Positions 35,347 through 44,637 of a stretch of DNA of 64,000 bases are shown here, piece by piece. The position numbers were made by a program, and so were the translations under genes. Below the pieces are notes generated by a model, which worked only from the letters and a program-made list of their open reading frames with translations, did no database searches and was not told the DNA's origin. The first letter of the stretch is position 1; each line of letters begins with the position of its first letter. The stretch spans positions 1 through 64,000 of the forward strand of contig JACMJZ010000029.1 of assembly GCA_014380365.1 (NCBI GenBank), read 5' to 3'. This DNA is from Pyrinomonadaceae bacterium. Lineage in GTDB: Bacteria; Acidobacteriota; Blastocatellia; Pyrinomonadales; Pyrinomonadaceae.

Positions 35347-36123
35347 GTGAGAATTCAACTCTTACCCAGCACCTTTGACAGCAACGGCCACGCTACTCCC
35401 GAACAACGGCTCACTTGTTTTCTGATCGACGAAAGTGTCGCGGTTGACGCCGGTAGTATTGCGCTGGCTGTGAACGGGGAACAGCGAGAGAAAGTGCGCG
35501 ACATAATCGTCACCCATCCGCACATGGATCACATCGCAAGCCTGCCGATTTTTATCGACGATCTCTTTCCGACGCTAAAAACGCCGGTGCGCGTTCATGC
35601 CACTCCCGAAGTTATTTCTTCTTTGGAACGAGACATATTCAATTGGAATATCTACCCGCGCTTCTCAGAACTGGAAAATGACTTTGGAAGGGTAATGGAG
35701 TACGTTCCCATTCCCGTCGGCCAGGAATTTGAGGTCGCTCATCTGACCGTCACAGCCGTCGCAGTCAACCATATTGTTCCCACCGTGGGATTGGTTATTT
35801 CAAACGGCAAGACAACTGTTGCGTTTAGTTCTGACACGTCGGAGACCGAAGAGTTTTGGCACTTACTCAACCGCGCTCCAAGTCTGCAAGCTCTTTTAAT
35901 TGAAGCGTCGTTTCCAGATTCGATGGCTCAACTGGCGGAAGTCTCCCGTCACTTTACCCCTGCCTCGCTCAAACGCGAACTGAGCAAGCTTAGTCACAAT
36001 GAACTCGACATCCTTGCGGTTCATATTAAGCCGGCCTATCGCGAAATAGTTATTCAGGAACTTAATGCGCTGAACATACCGGGGCTGGGTGTGATGGAGT
36101 CCGGGAAGATTTATGAATGGTAG
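35347..36123 (+). CDS. Metallo-beta-lactamase-fold hydrolase, class II cyclic-nucleotide phosphodiesterase-like
   Basis: 258 residues from the GTG at 35347, giving MRIQLLPSTFDSNGHATPEQRLTCFL. The zinc motif HPHMDH is in VTHPHMDHIASLP, followed by VNHIVPTVGLVI and FSSDTSETEEFW, typical of the cAMP phosphodiesterase class II branch of MBL proteins. A longer frame from a TTG at 35299 exists, but the family starts with the strand RIQLLPS. Whether the substrate is a cyclic nucleotide is inferred from motif layout only. Confidence 0.85.
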   Translation: MRIQLLPSTFDSNGHATPEQRLTCFLIDESVAVDAGSIALAVNGEQREKVRDIIVTHPHMDHIASLPIFIDDLFPTLKTPVRVHATPEVISSLERDIFNWNIYPRFSELENDFGRVMEYVPIPVGQEFEVAHLTVTAVAVNHIVPTVGLVISNGKTTVAFSSDTSETEEFWHLLNRAPSLQALLIEASFPDSMAQLAEVSRHFTPASLKRELSKLSHNELDILAVHIKPAYREIVIQELNALNIPGLGVMESGKIYEW

Positions 36124-36168
36124 TTCGGTCAGCCGTTGCGACCGAAGTGTCAGTTCGGTGAGACTTAC

Positions 36169-36474
36169 TCAGGACCTAATCGCGTCGAACTCATTTTGCG
36201 CGTGCTCGCCCGCCACTTCGTGCAACAACACTCGGCCACTCGGCAATAGCTCTTTTACTCGCGCCGTCCTCGCTTCCCTGTCACGGCCCGGCATCAACTC
36301 GGCACGAAAAGTAACAGTCATTCCCGGGCGCGCCCAAACGCTTCCTTCCTTGTTCGCTGCTCGTTGTGGTTGAGTTCCCATCAGTTTGTTTTTCTTTATG
36401 AAGGCGCCCGCTGCGCCGAGAGCACCGGCGGCCAGGGCAATGCCGCCCAGCATGCGCTTTGTGCCTTTTTTCAT
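36169..36474 (-). CDS. Hypothetical protein with N-terminal TM helix
   Basis: 101 residues: basic start and a Gly/Ala-rich helix (MLGGIALAAGALGAAGAFI), then a beta-rich domain (GMTVTFRAELMPGRDREARTARVKELLPSGRVLLHEV). The second part resembles a small SH3-like barrel. Its stop lies only about 45 bp from the end of the convergent hydrolase gene. It follows the ferredoxin gene by 13 bp on the same strand. Confidence 0.65.
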   Translation of the reverse strand: MKKGTKRMLGGIALAAGALGAAGAFIKKNKLMGTQPQRAANKEGSVWARPGMTVTFRAELMPGRDREARTARVKELLPSGRVLLHEVAGEHAQNEFDAIRS

Positions 36475-36487
36475 TTCGAGCCCATCG

Positions 36488-36778
36488 CTAATGCGCTACC
36501 GATTCACAAAGCGGATCAAGCCTCGCCGTGATTGTGGGTAAACCGCTGAGAGACTTCTCCGCGTTCATCTGCGTGAAGTGGGCCCACTCGGGCGGCACGT
36601 TGGCCTCCGCGAAGACGGCCTCCACGGGACACTCAGGAACGCAGGCATCACAGTCGATGCACGTCTCGGGGTTGATGTGGAGCATCTCGTCATCGAGGTG
36701 AAAGGCTTCAACCGGACAGACGAGCGCGCAATCGGTGTAACGGCAGTTCACACAGGGTTCAGCAACGACGTAGGTCAT
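36488..36778 (-). CDS. fdxA: Seven-iron ferredoxin, FdxA type
   Basis: 96 residues with the FdxA arrangement MTYVVAEPCVNCRYTDCALVCPVEAFH and CIDCDACVPECPVEAVF, giving the cysteines for one [3Fe-4S] and one [4Fe-4S] cluster. The C-terminal tail (EWAHFTQMNAEKSL) is the usual extension of this class. It carries electrons in the cytosol; partner enzymes are not in the window. Confidence 0.93.
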   Translation of the reverse strand: MTYVVAEPCVNCRYTDCALVCPVEAFHLDDEMLHINPETCIDCDACVPECPVEAVFAEANVPPEWAHFTQMNAEKSLSGLPTITARLDPLCESVAH

Positions 36779-36938
36779 TCAGCTTGGAATCTCCTCTGGC
36801 TTGATGTTGGATAGGCATTCCTGCTTGTCGCTTCTTACCTAATACGAGTGCCGCATATCTTAAACGCTAAAGGCAGAGTTTTGAAAGATCGAAATGAAGT
36901 CGACATTGAAAGCTGATGGATCACTGCCCAATCAAAGA

Positions 36939-37012
36939 CATCCACGAATCACACGAAATGGCACGAACTAAGCGTTCTTTTTCGTGGTGCTTCGGGTGTT
37001 TCGTGGATCATT
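36939..37012. repeat. CACGAA/TTCGTG inverted repeat at the end of the DinB gene
   Basis: ATCCACGAATCACACGAAAT on the left, TTCGGGTGTTTCGTGGAT on the right, ending within a few bases of the stop codon at 37014. Related to the element at 3420-3503, and a third partial relative is at about 37620-37680. Confidence 0.65.
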
Positions 37013-37013
37013 C

Positions 37014-37568
37014 TTAGTCTTCTGCAGCCTCGCGCCAGGTGTGAACCGGCTTGCCAGTCGAAAAGTCGTAGAAAACCAAATCGAAGTTAGCCAACATTTT
37101 AGTAAGCAATATGATCTGACCGGTGTGCATGGAGAAATGTTCGGTCACATGAAAGATTGCCGCGAGGGCCGTGGACTGCGTTCCTTGTATCGGATAACTC
37201 TCAAGAAGCCGCCGCGAATCAAACCCGGCCAGCACTTCATCCACATCTGCGATTGTCCTCCTAAGCAGCGTAAGCAGTTGATCGCGGGCGATCGGCTTCC
37301 GCTCATCAAACTCCGCCTGGCGCTCACGTCTATCCGTTTCCTGACCCAACCCGCAAACAATCCACTGACGCGCGTTGCCGCAAAGGTGCAGTATCAGATT
37401 TCCGATGCTGTTTGATTCGGGATTCGCACGCCACCAGATCTGTTCGCCGGTGAGCTGTTGGAGGCACCGCTCAATCTTTGGGAAATACTCGTCCCGGAGA
37501 AACTCGCGAGCATTTTGAATGAACGCGCAGGAAAGGCTCTCCTCCGAGCCTGCGTTTGGAGTTGTCAT
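37014..37568 (-). CDS. DinB/YfiT-superfamily protein
   Basis: 184 residues, four-helix-bundle metal-binding type. It shows FLRDEYFPKIERCLQQLTGEQIWWR, NSIGNLILHLCGNARQWI with the first metal-ligand His, and ALAAIFHVTEHFSMHTGQIILL with the second and third His. This corresponds to the DUF1572 branch. Members bind Zn or Ni, and some are thiol-dependent transferases, which would suit an organism using bacillithiol (see the YtxJ-like gene). Confidence 0.85.
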   Translation of the reverse strand: MTTPNAGSEESLSCAFIQNAREFLRDEYFPKIERCLQQLTGEQIWWRANPESNSIGNLILHLCGNARQWIVCGLGQETDRRERQAEFDERKPIARDQLLTLLRRTIADVDEVLAGFDSRRLLESYPIQGTQSTALAAIFHVTEHFSMHTGQIILLTKMLANFDLVFYDFSTGKPVHTWREAAED

Positions 37569-37704
37569 GGCGGAAAGCTATCGCCGCCACGAGCGGCTGT
37601 CAATCACAACCAGGTGATCTACAAATCACACCAAAACCCGAACCGCATTCGTGCCAATTCGTGTAATTTTAGTGGAGCGTGTTTGAAATTCAGGAAGAGG
37701 CTGG

Positions 37705-37920
37705 TTAGGCCTCGCTGGCGCGAGGGTTCTCCGGCAGCATCAGTTTGATGGCGTTGGCGGTTTCGACGCGACGCTTCTGCTGAAGCTCATTAACCCAATT
37801 GGTGACGGTTTGAACCATTTCACGCGCCGTCTGGCGCGGGGTGACTTCCTTGACAACGGGCTTCTGCTTGCGCGTCCGCTCGTCTTTCTTAATTACTCGT
37901 ATTGTTTTCTTTTCTGACAT
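37705..37920 (-). CDS. Small basic helical protein
   Basis: 71 residues starting MSEKKTIRVIKKDERTRKQK; an in-frame ATG four codons upstream is less likely. The first third is strongly basic and the remainder is helical with VTNWVNELQQKRRVETANAIKLML. The size and charge suggest a nucleic-acid-associated or ribosome-associated protein, but no family was recognised. Confidence 0.6.
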   Translation of the reverse strand: MSEKKTIRVIKKDERTRKQKPVVKEVTPRQTAREMVQTVTNWVNELQQKRRVETANAIKLMLPENPRASEA

Positions 37921-38125
37921 TTCTACACCCACTTGCTGGGCCCTTTACTGTTTACTTGTTTCAATTAAACGATCTTGCTGGAGAAGAGTTCCGTGATTCT
38001 CGATGCTGTCTCGGTCGCTGTAAGGAACGTTCGTTACCTACAGTCTTGCATTTTTTTCAACAAACGTCACCTTGCAAAAGCCAAGCCACGACCGCCCGCT
38101 GCCGCCGCGAGGTCCTGAGGCAGGT

Positions 38126-38220
38126 CCTTTGCGGCTCTTTGCGCCTCCTTTGCGTGCTCTGCGGTTTGGCTTTTGATCAACCGCAAAGGACGCCAAGTAT
38201 GCGCAAAGAACCGCAAAGAA
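38126..38220. repeat. CTTTGCGG-type inverted repeat, copy 4
   Basis: CTTTGCGGCTCTTTGCGCC on the left and CCGCAAAGGACGCCAAG with GCGCAAAGAACCGCAAAG on the right. It occupies the middle of an otherwise gene-free stretch (37933-38338). Confidence 0.7.
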
Positions 38221-38338
38221 ATACTCATGGAAATCAGCAAACCTCAGTCCCCTACCCCAGATTTTGCGGGCGTAAACTACTGAAGTCCCTGAGCTAAACG
38301 GATTGATTTTCGCGAATGAGGAACCGGACCAAATGCTG

Positions 38339-39067
38339 TTAATACGTACACTCTTTGGCGGCCACGTACGGTTTTTCCAGCCTTGGACTAACCGTCACGA
38401 CCGTCTGTGACTCTCGGCCGCCCATATCCAGCCGCCAAATTTTCTTCTGTGTCGTATAGACAAGGACACACAAGCCAACCGCTGCGCCTGCATTAACCCA
38501 CTTCAGCGCGCCAATCATGTGCCTGGTGCCAAAGGAAACCAGCAGCCCGTTAATGACGATTAACGCCAGCCGAAACTCGGTAGGCCCAAATTTGAGGTAG
38601 CTAATCTGAAGTTTGTCCATGGCCGCAAACGCGAGAAAGGTGCTGAAGTCGTAGGCGGCAAACAGAGCCAGCATCAATAGCAGTTGGAAACGCGAACTCT
38701 CCGGGAGAATAAACGAGTAGCCGATTAGGATTGAGCAAAGGAAGACGTAGTCGAGCAGGTGATCCATATAGTAGCCCCACCTGACCAGCCCCGTGTTTCG
38801 ATACTTCCCAATCTTGCCATCGTAATGATCAGTCGCCCACTGCAGCGCAATCATCCCGGACACCGCCCAGAGCCAGCGCAGGTCCTTCGCCGCCATAAAA
38901 CTAAACAGGACAATCAGCAGCGACCAAACGAGCGTGAGCATTGTCAGATGGTAAGTCTCCAGCCAGTTCGGGATTTTGGGCAACACGATGGGCGCCAGGC
39001 GGCGCTCCAGTGGCGATAAGAATGACGTGTTGACCTTGCTGGCTCCAGCGAATTCTTCGTTTTGCAT
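38339..39067 (-). CDS. CDP-alcohol phosphatidyltransferase family protein
   Basis: 242 residues, about six TM helices. The active-site motif is DHYDGKIGKYRNTG followed by RWGYYMDHLLDYVF, which preserves all four catalytic aspartates of DxxDGxxAR...GxxxDxxxD, but has Gly-Lys where most members have Ala-Arg and one extra residue before the Gly. Such enzymes move a phospho-alcohol head group from a CDP-lipid or CDP-alcohol. The lipid made is unknown. Confidence 0.83.
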   Translation of the reverse strand: MQNEEFAGASKVNTSFLSPLERRLAPIVLPKIPNWLETYHLTMLTLVWSLLIVLFSFMAAKDLRWLWAVSGMIALQWATDHYDGKIGKYRNTGLVRWGYYMDHLLDYVFLCSILIGYSFILPESSRFQLLLMLALFAAYDFSTFLAFAAMDKLQISYLKFGPTEFRLALIVINGLLVSFGTRHMIGALKWVNAGAAVGLCVLVYTTQKKIWRLDMGGRESQTVVTVSPRLEKPYVAAKECTY

Positions 39068-39256
39068 TACAGTCTCCCGTGTACCTTAAACTGACCTGGA
39101 CTCGCAGCCACTGTCAGTGCAAAGTCTACGCCACTGGCAGCTGTCGATTATTCAAGGGATATTGAGACTGAACTCCAGGGTGAACGGACAATTTGTCACT
39201 GCCAGCTGTCAGGTGAAGGAATTTTACGACTGCCGCTCAACATGATGCGCCCGCAA

Positions 39257-39372
39257 TGCAGAACCGCGAGCGGTAGCGAGCGGATGCTGGAAATAATACG
39301 GAAACGAAAGACAAGTCTCTCGGCGGGTGGATTGTATGGAGGCATCCGCTCGCTACAGCTCGCGGTTCTGCA
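39257..39372. repeat. AGAACCGCGAGCGG inverted repeat with 31-bp arms
   Basis: Arms 39257-39287 and 39342-39372, 30 of 31 bases complementary. Second member of the family also seen at 23167-23250. Upstream, 39068-39256 holds short CACTGTCAGTGC / CTGGCAGCTGTC steps but no gene. Confidence 0.75.
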
Positions 39373-39385
39373 AGGTCAGCGGGGC

Positions 39386-39652
39386 CTAAATAAACACCAC
39401 TGACTGCGAGCTGGGAATATCAAATCGCCGGCGGCAACTCCTGCAAGCCAGCATATCGTCAATCCGAACCATGTAATCACGGGACTTCTGAAATCGCATG
39501 CGGTCCTGCTCGTTGCCGCCTCGCGGAGGACTGGCCTTCTTGGTTCGTTTCAACCAGCGCACATCATACTCGGCGCGCTCGCGACAGTGAGGACAACTAA
39601 ACGTGGCCTTTTTCAATTCCTGCTTTTCGTTAAAGAAGTCTTGTTCGTTCAT
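39386..39652 (-). CDS. Hypothetical zinc-ribbon protein, 88 aa
   Basis: Two Cys pairs, CPHC in KKATFSCPHCRERAEYDVRW and CRSC in DDMLACRSCRRRFDIP, should bind one zinc. Between them lies a basic loop (RTKKASPPRGGNEQDRMRFQ). No family named. It is monocistronic. Confidence 0.65.
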   Translation of the reverse strand: MNEQDFFNEKQELKKATFSCPHCRERAEYDVRWLKRTKKASPPRGGNEQDRMRFQKSRDYMVRIDDMLACRSCRRRFDIPSSQSVVFI

Positions 39653-39737
39653 ATGAGCTATCTTGCCAAAAAAGTGTAGAGATATAAAGCCGTTTGTCCG
39701 TCACGGTCAACGGCTGCGGGCATCGGTCTGCGGTCGT

Positions 39738-40061
39738 TTATCTGTCTCCCAGTTCCCGTAGGTACCGAAAGCTGTAGATTCCCGTCTCGTGTCCATCGCT
39801 CCAGCGGAAGTTGAGCGCGTAACGCCCTACCACACTGAGGTCCGATATCGTGAGTTCGTCCGAAACAGCCTCAGGCTTCAGCACCCTCTGGCCAGTCCAC
39901 TCGTTGACACACTGCGCGCAGGGACAGGCACGTCGCAGTTCAGCCGCCGTGTAAACGCAGACGCAATCATCGCCCCAGGTAATGCGCAGGCCCGACTCAC
40001 CTTCCTGCTTGATCTCGCGCGGCTCAATCGCCGGCCCGCGTCTTTCCGTAGTCGTAATCAT
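39738..40061 (-). CDS. DUF971 (GBBH-like) domain protein
   Basis: 107 residues from the ATG at 40061. The family core is LRITWGDDCVCVYTAAELRRACPCAQCVNEWTGQRVL then VVGRYALNFRWSDGHETGIYSFRYLREL. Standalone DUF971 proteins are linked with Fe-S cluster or ApbC/Mrp functions in other bacteria. An in-frame ATG at 40082 would code seven residues out of a GCAGGCATCCTGCCTGC repeat, so the downstream start is preferred. It is 58-79 bp downstream of the YtxJ-like gene. Confidence 0.85.
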   Translation of the reverse strand: MITTTERRGPAIEPREIKQEGESGLRITWGDDCVCVYTAAELRRACPCAQCVNEWTGQRVLKPEAVSDELTISDLSVVGRYALNFRWSDGHETGIYSFRYLRELGDR

Positions 40062-40139
40062 CTTTACGCTGGGAGCAGGCATCCTGCCTGCCTTGGTTCT
40101 CGCTTGTCAGATGACAGACAAGAATGTCTATCCTACTGC

Positions 40140-40490
40140 CTACTGCTCCTGCTGACTGCCTTCTGCTTTTTTCACCGCCTCCGCTACCGCCTCTGCGGTA
40201 ATTTTGTAGTGCGAAGCGTTCCACGCAACCTGGCCTTTATTCAAGACGATGACCTGTGGCGACTCATGCCGCACACCCAACTTCGCCTCAATTTCTCTTG
40301 ATAGCTGGCGGGCGACCTGCACTTCAATCAACGCCACTTCGCCATCGAAACGCGCCATCTGTTCATACGCTGCCGAGCTGATAGGACAAGTCAAACTGTG
40401 CTTGAAAATCACAAGAGGACCGTCTTTTGAGCGGGCAGTTAACGCCTCGAGCGATTCCGTATCTTTGACCCTGACAAAATGATTTCCCAT
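40140..40490 (-). CDS. ytxJ: YtxJ-like bacillithiol-system redox protein
   Basis: 116 residues of thioredoxin fold: LVIFKHSLTCPISSAAYEQM carries the single active-site Cys in a TCPIS motif, followed by VALIEVQVARQLSREIEAKLGVRHESPQVIVLNKGQ. This is the monothiol bacilliredoxin YtxJ pattern, so the organism probably uses bacillithiol. Likely role: removing bacillithiol from S-thiolated proteins. Followed on the same strand by the DUF971 gene. Confidence 0.85.
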   Translation of the reverse strand: MGNHFVRVKDTESLEALTARSKDGPLVIFKHSLTCPISSAAYEQMARFDGEVALIEVQVARQLSREIEAKLGVRHESPQVIVLNKGQVAWNASHYKITAEAVAEAVKKAEGSQQEQ

Positions 40491-40566
40491 AGCACCGTGA
40501 CCTCGGTGCTTGGATAGTAGCGTACAGACAGAGCAGCGCCAAACGGGCTGAAGCGGCTGGACAGTT

Positions 40567-40722
40567 GGCCTTTGCGACTCTTTGCGTCCACTTTGCGGAC
40601 TTTGCGGTTCGTTGTTTGTTTACGCTAGGAACGCGTAAATGCCGGGTTTGTGCGCTGCGCACGGAGGGTAGGAACGCTGTTCGCGCTTCGCGCTCATTGC
40701 AGGCAAGATGCCTGCGCTCCCA
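40567..40722. repeat. Single CTTTGCGG arm plus GCAGGCATCTTGCCTGC element
   Basis: 40570-40613 carries only one arm of the CTTTGCGG family (CTTTGCGACTCTTTGCGTCC ... CTTTGCGGTT). It is followed by TTCGCGCTTCGCGCTCATTG and the GCAGGCA/TGCCTGC hairpin at about 40698-40715, close to the stop of the CHAT gene. Confidence 0.65.
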
Positions 40723-40725
40723 GCT

Positions 40726-43632
40726 TTAGCGCCAGTCGCCGACGAGGACAAAGGGCGCCCAGTAGAATGGAGCGCTGTATTTTTTGCCGGCGATCATCGC
40801 GAGTTGAGCGTCGCGCATCGCCGCTGATGGAGAAATAGCCGCGGAGGGAGAAACGGCGGCGTTGGCTGAAGAAGGAGGCGACGACAGCAAGCGCTTATAA
40901 AAGTCCGTCATCAGATCCGCGGTCGATTTGTCAGCCACGGACCACAAACTAACACCCACCGTGGGCGCGCCGGCGTACATGAACGCGCGCGTCAGGCCCA
41001 TAACGCCTTCGCCGCGCTTTTCTTTACCCAGCCCCGTTTCGCAGGCGGAAAGCATCACCAGCGGTGAGCCCAGGCGAAGATTGAAAACCTCGTCCGTACG
41101 CAGAAATCCATCGTCGCTTTTGTTGCCCACCAGCGACAGCACAATTCCGGTGAACTGCGGACGCTCGGCATTCAGTAGTCCATGAGTGGCGATATGCAGA
41201 AACTGATACTTACTGATGTCGCGTGTTTCCAGATTATTTTCACTTGCCTCGAGATCAAGCCAGGCGTCAGCCTGCGAGCCGGACGCCTTTACCAGTTTGC
41301 CAATTTGATCTGCTTCGACTTTAGTGCCTCCGAGCCGGGCCAGTGGTAAGCCCTGCATCTTCGTCGGCGGAACAGCCGCAGCATCCTTGCCCGCCACATC
41401 CGTTAACGCGCTTGCTATCCCCAAGCCGCGAGTCTCTGAAGTCCCTGCCGCGGAACTGGCGCCGCGCGCGCGCGCATCGTTTGAATTAAACACGGGGTCT
41501 GCCACAATCAGCATCGTGCGACCCGATCGGCGTTTCTCCTGTTTTCGAATTGCGCCAATCACTGAGGCGGAGGGCGAATAGACAACTTCGTTCGACTTGA
41601 TCAGGTATGGAAGCGAAGAATAATCCGCCGGCCCCGCAGACTTCACCAGGGCTTCAAACGGCACGTAATTCAACGCGCCATCGGCTACCACCAGCAAACG
41701 CTTCTCGCCAATCACCGATGCGGCCGGCTCGACCACAGCTTTGTAAAGCGCGCTGGAGGCAGCGACAAACCCGGCGGCGTCTTCGGCAAAGGGCGTGGCG
41801 CTAATGCCCAGCCCGCGCGTGTCGGCCATCACATCGATGCCGACGATGCGTCGCTGCAGTTTCGTAGGGATTAGTTGAGCACGCAGATCGGTAGCCAGCT
41901 TCTCGATCGTAGCCCGCGGCGCAAGCTTGAATATTGAGGTGCCGGACTTTGTTATCGCCCAAAGATAAGAAGCGTCCGTCCCGAGGCTGTACTCGAGCAA
42001 CACCGTCTGGTCGTCGAGCACTTGCTGCTGCACATCGGAAAGCGAAAGAGGTTGTCCAGCGGTCAAATTCGCATAGCGCGGGCTGGCAATCCTGATCTTG
42101 TTTTCCAGATCGTCAAATTCAGTTTGCAGCTTGTCGAGCTCACCTTCCAGCTCCGAAGGCTTCTTCTTGCCTCCATCGTCCGACAAACTAATTCCCATCA
42201 GATCTTCAGCGATCTCCTGCTGACGATCGAGGTTGTCCTGCTTGCGTTTAAGCAAGTCGGCGGGAATGCCCTCAGTTATTGAGGCGCCGGTTTCAGTTAG
42301 GAGATCAAGTAACGAACGCGCGCGCGATTGCTCGACAACCTTGAACGCCTCCGCTGCATACTCCAGACCTTTGCCTTCAAGTGGCCCGCCGGCAGACGCC
42401 GGAGCGAGCAACGCCATCTCGGCCAGAGCGCTGGCTGTTTCGTCGAAGACGTCTTTGGTGGTGGCGAGAAAAGTTGTGCGAGCTTCGTCCGCCCGCAGGC
42501 TGCCGGCCCGCAGCGTCTCAATGGTATTGATCGCGTCCCGATAGTGGGCCACAGCCGTTTGCCGCATGGACGCCGTCTTCTTGGCATCTTTCTCAAGGGC
42601 AGCCTGCGACCAAAGACTCCGGCCCTGCCCGCGTTGCGCTGGCCACATCAGATCGAGCTGCTTGTCTTCCTTGGCGCCTTTCGCTGCCTGTTCGTATTGT
42701 TTGCCGGCCTCTTTGTAGTTCCCCTGCCGCCAGACAACGTCGGCAAGACTGGTGCGCGCAGCTGCGCGGAAGCGGCGCGTCTGGCCGAGGTTCGCAATCA
42801 TTGGCAACGCACCTTTGCCTGCGTCGGCGGCGTTCTTGAAATGTGTTTGCGCGGTTAGCAGATCGTTACTGGCAAAGGCGATGCGGCCCATCCCCACTTC
42901 ATAAGTCATGTAAACGATCGCGGTGCGATATTGGTCAAGCTCTTTCTTCACTACCAACGCGCCGCCGATCGCCTCAGCGGCCGAGCCTAACGCGATGCTG
43001 TCGGTGGCGCTGCCAATCGCTATACCCGAGGCCAACTTGCCAAACATTCCACCGGCCTTCTTGGCCGCGCTCTCGGGCTTTTTGGGATCCATGCGCGAAT
43101 AAGCCGACGCTGCCTCAGCCATCCGGCCCAGCCGGTAGTTAGTGTCACCAATCTTCGCCAGGAGGAGTTTGGCGTTGAAGCTGGTGTCCCTTACGCCCGC
43201 CGCCGTTTCGGCCACTGTGCCGGCCTTCGAATCCACCATGCGCGCCGCGCTGCTGCCGGCGGCGCCTTCCCTCTGTTCTTTAACGAGCACGCCGGTCAGA
43301 GACTGATACGCTTGTTGGTAATGATCCAGTGCGGTCTTGTCCTGCCCCTGCCGCAAATAGAGATCGCCGAGTTCCTTGTGGGCCGCGGCAGTTCCGTGCT
43401 TGTTGTTGGAGTTGGTGTAGAGGGTGAGCGCGGTTTGAAGTTGACTAAGCGCCTGATCGGCTTTGCCTCGTTTGAGCAGTCGCCTTCCCTCGTGCAGCGC
43501 GACTGAAGCTTGATCGGCCTGTGGGGTCGCCGTCAACGAGGCATACTCTGAAGCGCGTGCAAGAGAATGGAAGCCGGGCAATAAACTCGCACTTAAAACG
43601 AAAGCGATGAGTTGCTTTCCGGTCGCGTTCAT
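40726..43632 (-). CDS. TPR-repeat CHAT-domain (caspase-like) protein, exported
   Basis: 968 residues. A signal peptide (QLIAFVLSASLLPGFHSLARA) is followed by TPR repeats (GKADQALSQLQTALTLY, GQDKTALDHYQQAYQSL, GNYKEAGKQYEQAAKGA), a long helical middle, and a C-terminal CHAT peptidase domain of about 330 residues. The catalytic dyad is visible: His about 817 in HIATHGLL and Cys about 864 in LSACETGLG. CHAT proteases are caspase relatives; several act in defence or signalling after proteolytic triggers. The strong GTAGGAGGTT site lies just before the start. Third gene of an operon with a kinase and a DUF4384 protein. Confidence 0.92.
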   Translation of the reverse strand: MNATGKQLIAFVLSASLLPGFHSLARASEYASLTATPQADQASVALHEGRRLLKRGKADQALSQLQTALTLYTNSNNKHGTAAAHKELGDLYLRQGQDKTALDHYQQAYQSLTGVLVKEQREGAAGSSAARMVDSKAGTVAETAAGVRDTSFNAKLLLAKIGDTNYRLGRMAEAASAYSRMDPKKPESAAKKAGGMFGKLASGIAIGSATDSIALGSAAEAIGGALVVKKELDQYRTAIVYMTYEVGMGRIAFASNDLLTAQTHFKNAADAGKGALPMIANLGQTRRFRAAARTSLADVVWRQGNYKEAGKQYEQAAKGAKEDKQLDLMWPAQRGQGRSLWSQAALEKDAKKTASMRQTAVAHYRDAINTIETLRAGSLRADEARTTFLATTKDVFDETASALAEMALLAPASAGGPLEGKGLEYAAEAFKVVEQSRARSLLDLLTETGASITEGIPADLLKRKQDNLDRQQEIAEDLMGISLSDDGGKKKPSELEGELDKLQTEFDDLENKIRIASPRYANLTAGQPLSLSDVQQQVLDDQTVLLEYSLGTDASYLWAITKSGTSIFKLAPRATIEKLATDLRAQLIPTKLQRRIVGIDVMADTRGLGISATPFAEDAAGFVAASSALYKAVVEPAASVIGEKRLLVVADGALNYVPFEALVKSAGPADYSSLPYLIKSNEVVYSPSASVIGAIRKQEKRRSGRTMLIVADPVFNSNDARARGASSAAGTSETRGLGIASALTDVAGKDAAAVPPTKMQGLPLARLGGTKVEADQIGKLVKASGSQADAWLDLEASENNLETRDISKYQFLHIATHGLLNAERPQFTGIVLSLVGNKSDDGFLRTDEVFNLRLGSPLVMLSACETGLGKEKRGEGVMGLTRAFMYAGAPTVGVSLWSVADKSTADLMTDFYKRLLSSPPSSANAAVSPSAAISPSAAMRDAQLAMIAGKKYSAPFYWAPFVLVGDWR

Positions 43633-43650
43633 TGTGAAACCTCCTACCCG

Positions 43651-44601
43651 TTAACGCCTCGGCTGCTCTTCGACCTGAACCAGGCCAGGGCCCACTTCAT
43701 CATCGTCCACCAAACTTGCGACTTTGTGTACTAACTCCAAAGTTGCCACCAGCATGTCTTTGCTGGTTAACGCCGTGAGCATGATCAGCGACGGTTCCGC
43801 ATCATCTCGGTTGAGGCCGATTCCCCGCGTGGCCGCCTGCCGCTCGGCATGGGTTTGGGCTTTGCCGAGCCCGGTTGGTCTGGCAATTTGGACTGACTCG
43901 CCTGCTTCCTTTTGGATTCTGGCCCAGACTTCGGTCCCGGGAGTCCAGGGACACTTGCCTTGATTCGCGCGGCAATAAGCGATCAAGTCGTCTTCGATGG
44001 GGACGGTGGCCAGCGGTTCGCGCGTGAACACAAAATGCAGTTTCTCGACGCCGGAATTCGCGTCGAAAGTGAACCACTTCAGTCTCTCTTCAGCAGCGAG
44101 GCTTGAGGGGATTTCCACCGGCACATGCGATTGCAGGTAATTGCCCGCCTCGTCAAGCTCGGGATCGGGGTAAATCATCAGCGGCGCACCGCCGTCGGTC
44201 GTGTTGAAGATGTATAGGTAGCCATCAACATTTGTTTCCAGCAAGACGCGCACGTGATCGCCTTTACGAAACTCACGACTTGGATCAACGCGAACCGAGA
44301 GACCATTCGAATCCCGCATGAAAAGCGTTAGGCCAAGACCAATGCGTTGAGTGACCACCTTCGGAGGAATCGGCGCCGCAGTTTTTGGGTTGCCCGTCGC
44401 AACGACCTTTCCTCCCGATGGAGTCGGGGTGGCGACTTTTGGCCGGCGCCTACTTGTTCCGGCGGTTTTCTTTTTGTCCGACGCCTTGGGCCGGGTGGTG
44501 AGAAATGACCCACGGACGTCCTCTTCCTGTAGGGCAAAGGTCAGCGGTGCAAGACCTGCGAAAGCAATCGCTAACCCCAAAAATATTACGTGACGTTTCA
44601 T
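43651..44601 (-). CDS. Exported DUF4384-domain protein
   Basis: 316 residues: signal peptide (KRHVIFLGLAIAFAGLAPLTFA), a low-complexity Lys/Thr/Pro linker, then a DUF4384 domain (FRKGDHVRVLLETNVDGYLYIFNTTDGGAPLMIYPDPE cut into its usual strands). It ends with a Glu/Gln/Arg tail. It lies 18 bp before the CHAT gene and 36 bp after the kinase gene, and the kinase carries a similar domain at its own C-terminus. The domain may bind a shared ligand, which is an inference. Confidence 0.85.
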   Translation of the reverse strand: MKRHVIFLGLAIAFAGLAPLTFALQEEDVRGSFLTTRPKASDKKKTAGTSRRRPKVATPTPSGGKVVATGNPKTAAPIPPKVVTQRIGLGLTLFMRDSNGLSVRVDPSREFRKGDHVRVLLETNVDGYLYIFNTTDGGAPLMIYPDPELDEAGNYLQSHVPVEIPSSLAAEERLKWFTFDANSGVEKLHFVFTREPLATVPIEDDLIAYCRANQGKCPWTPGTEVWARIQKEAGESVQIARPTGLGKAQTHAERQAATRGIGLNRDDAEPSLIMLTALTSKDMLVATLELVHKVASLVDDDEVGPGLVQVEEQPRR

Positions 44602-44637
44602 TGCAACAACTTCTCCTTAAAACCAACCACAATGAGA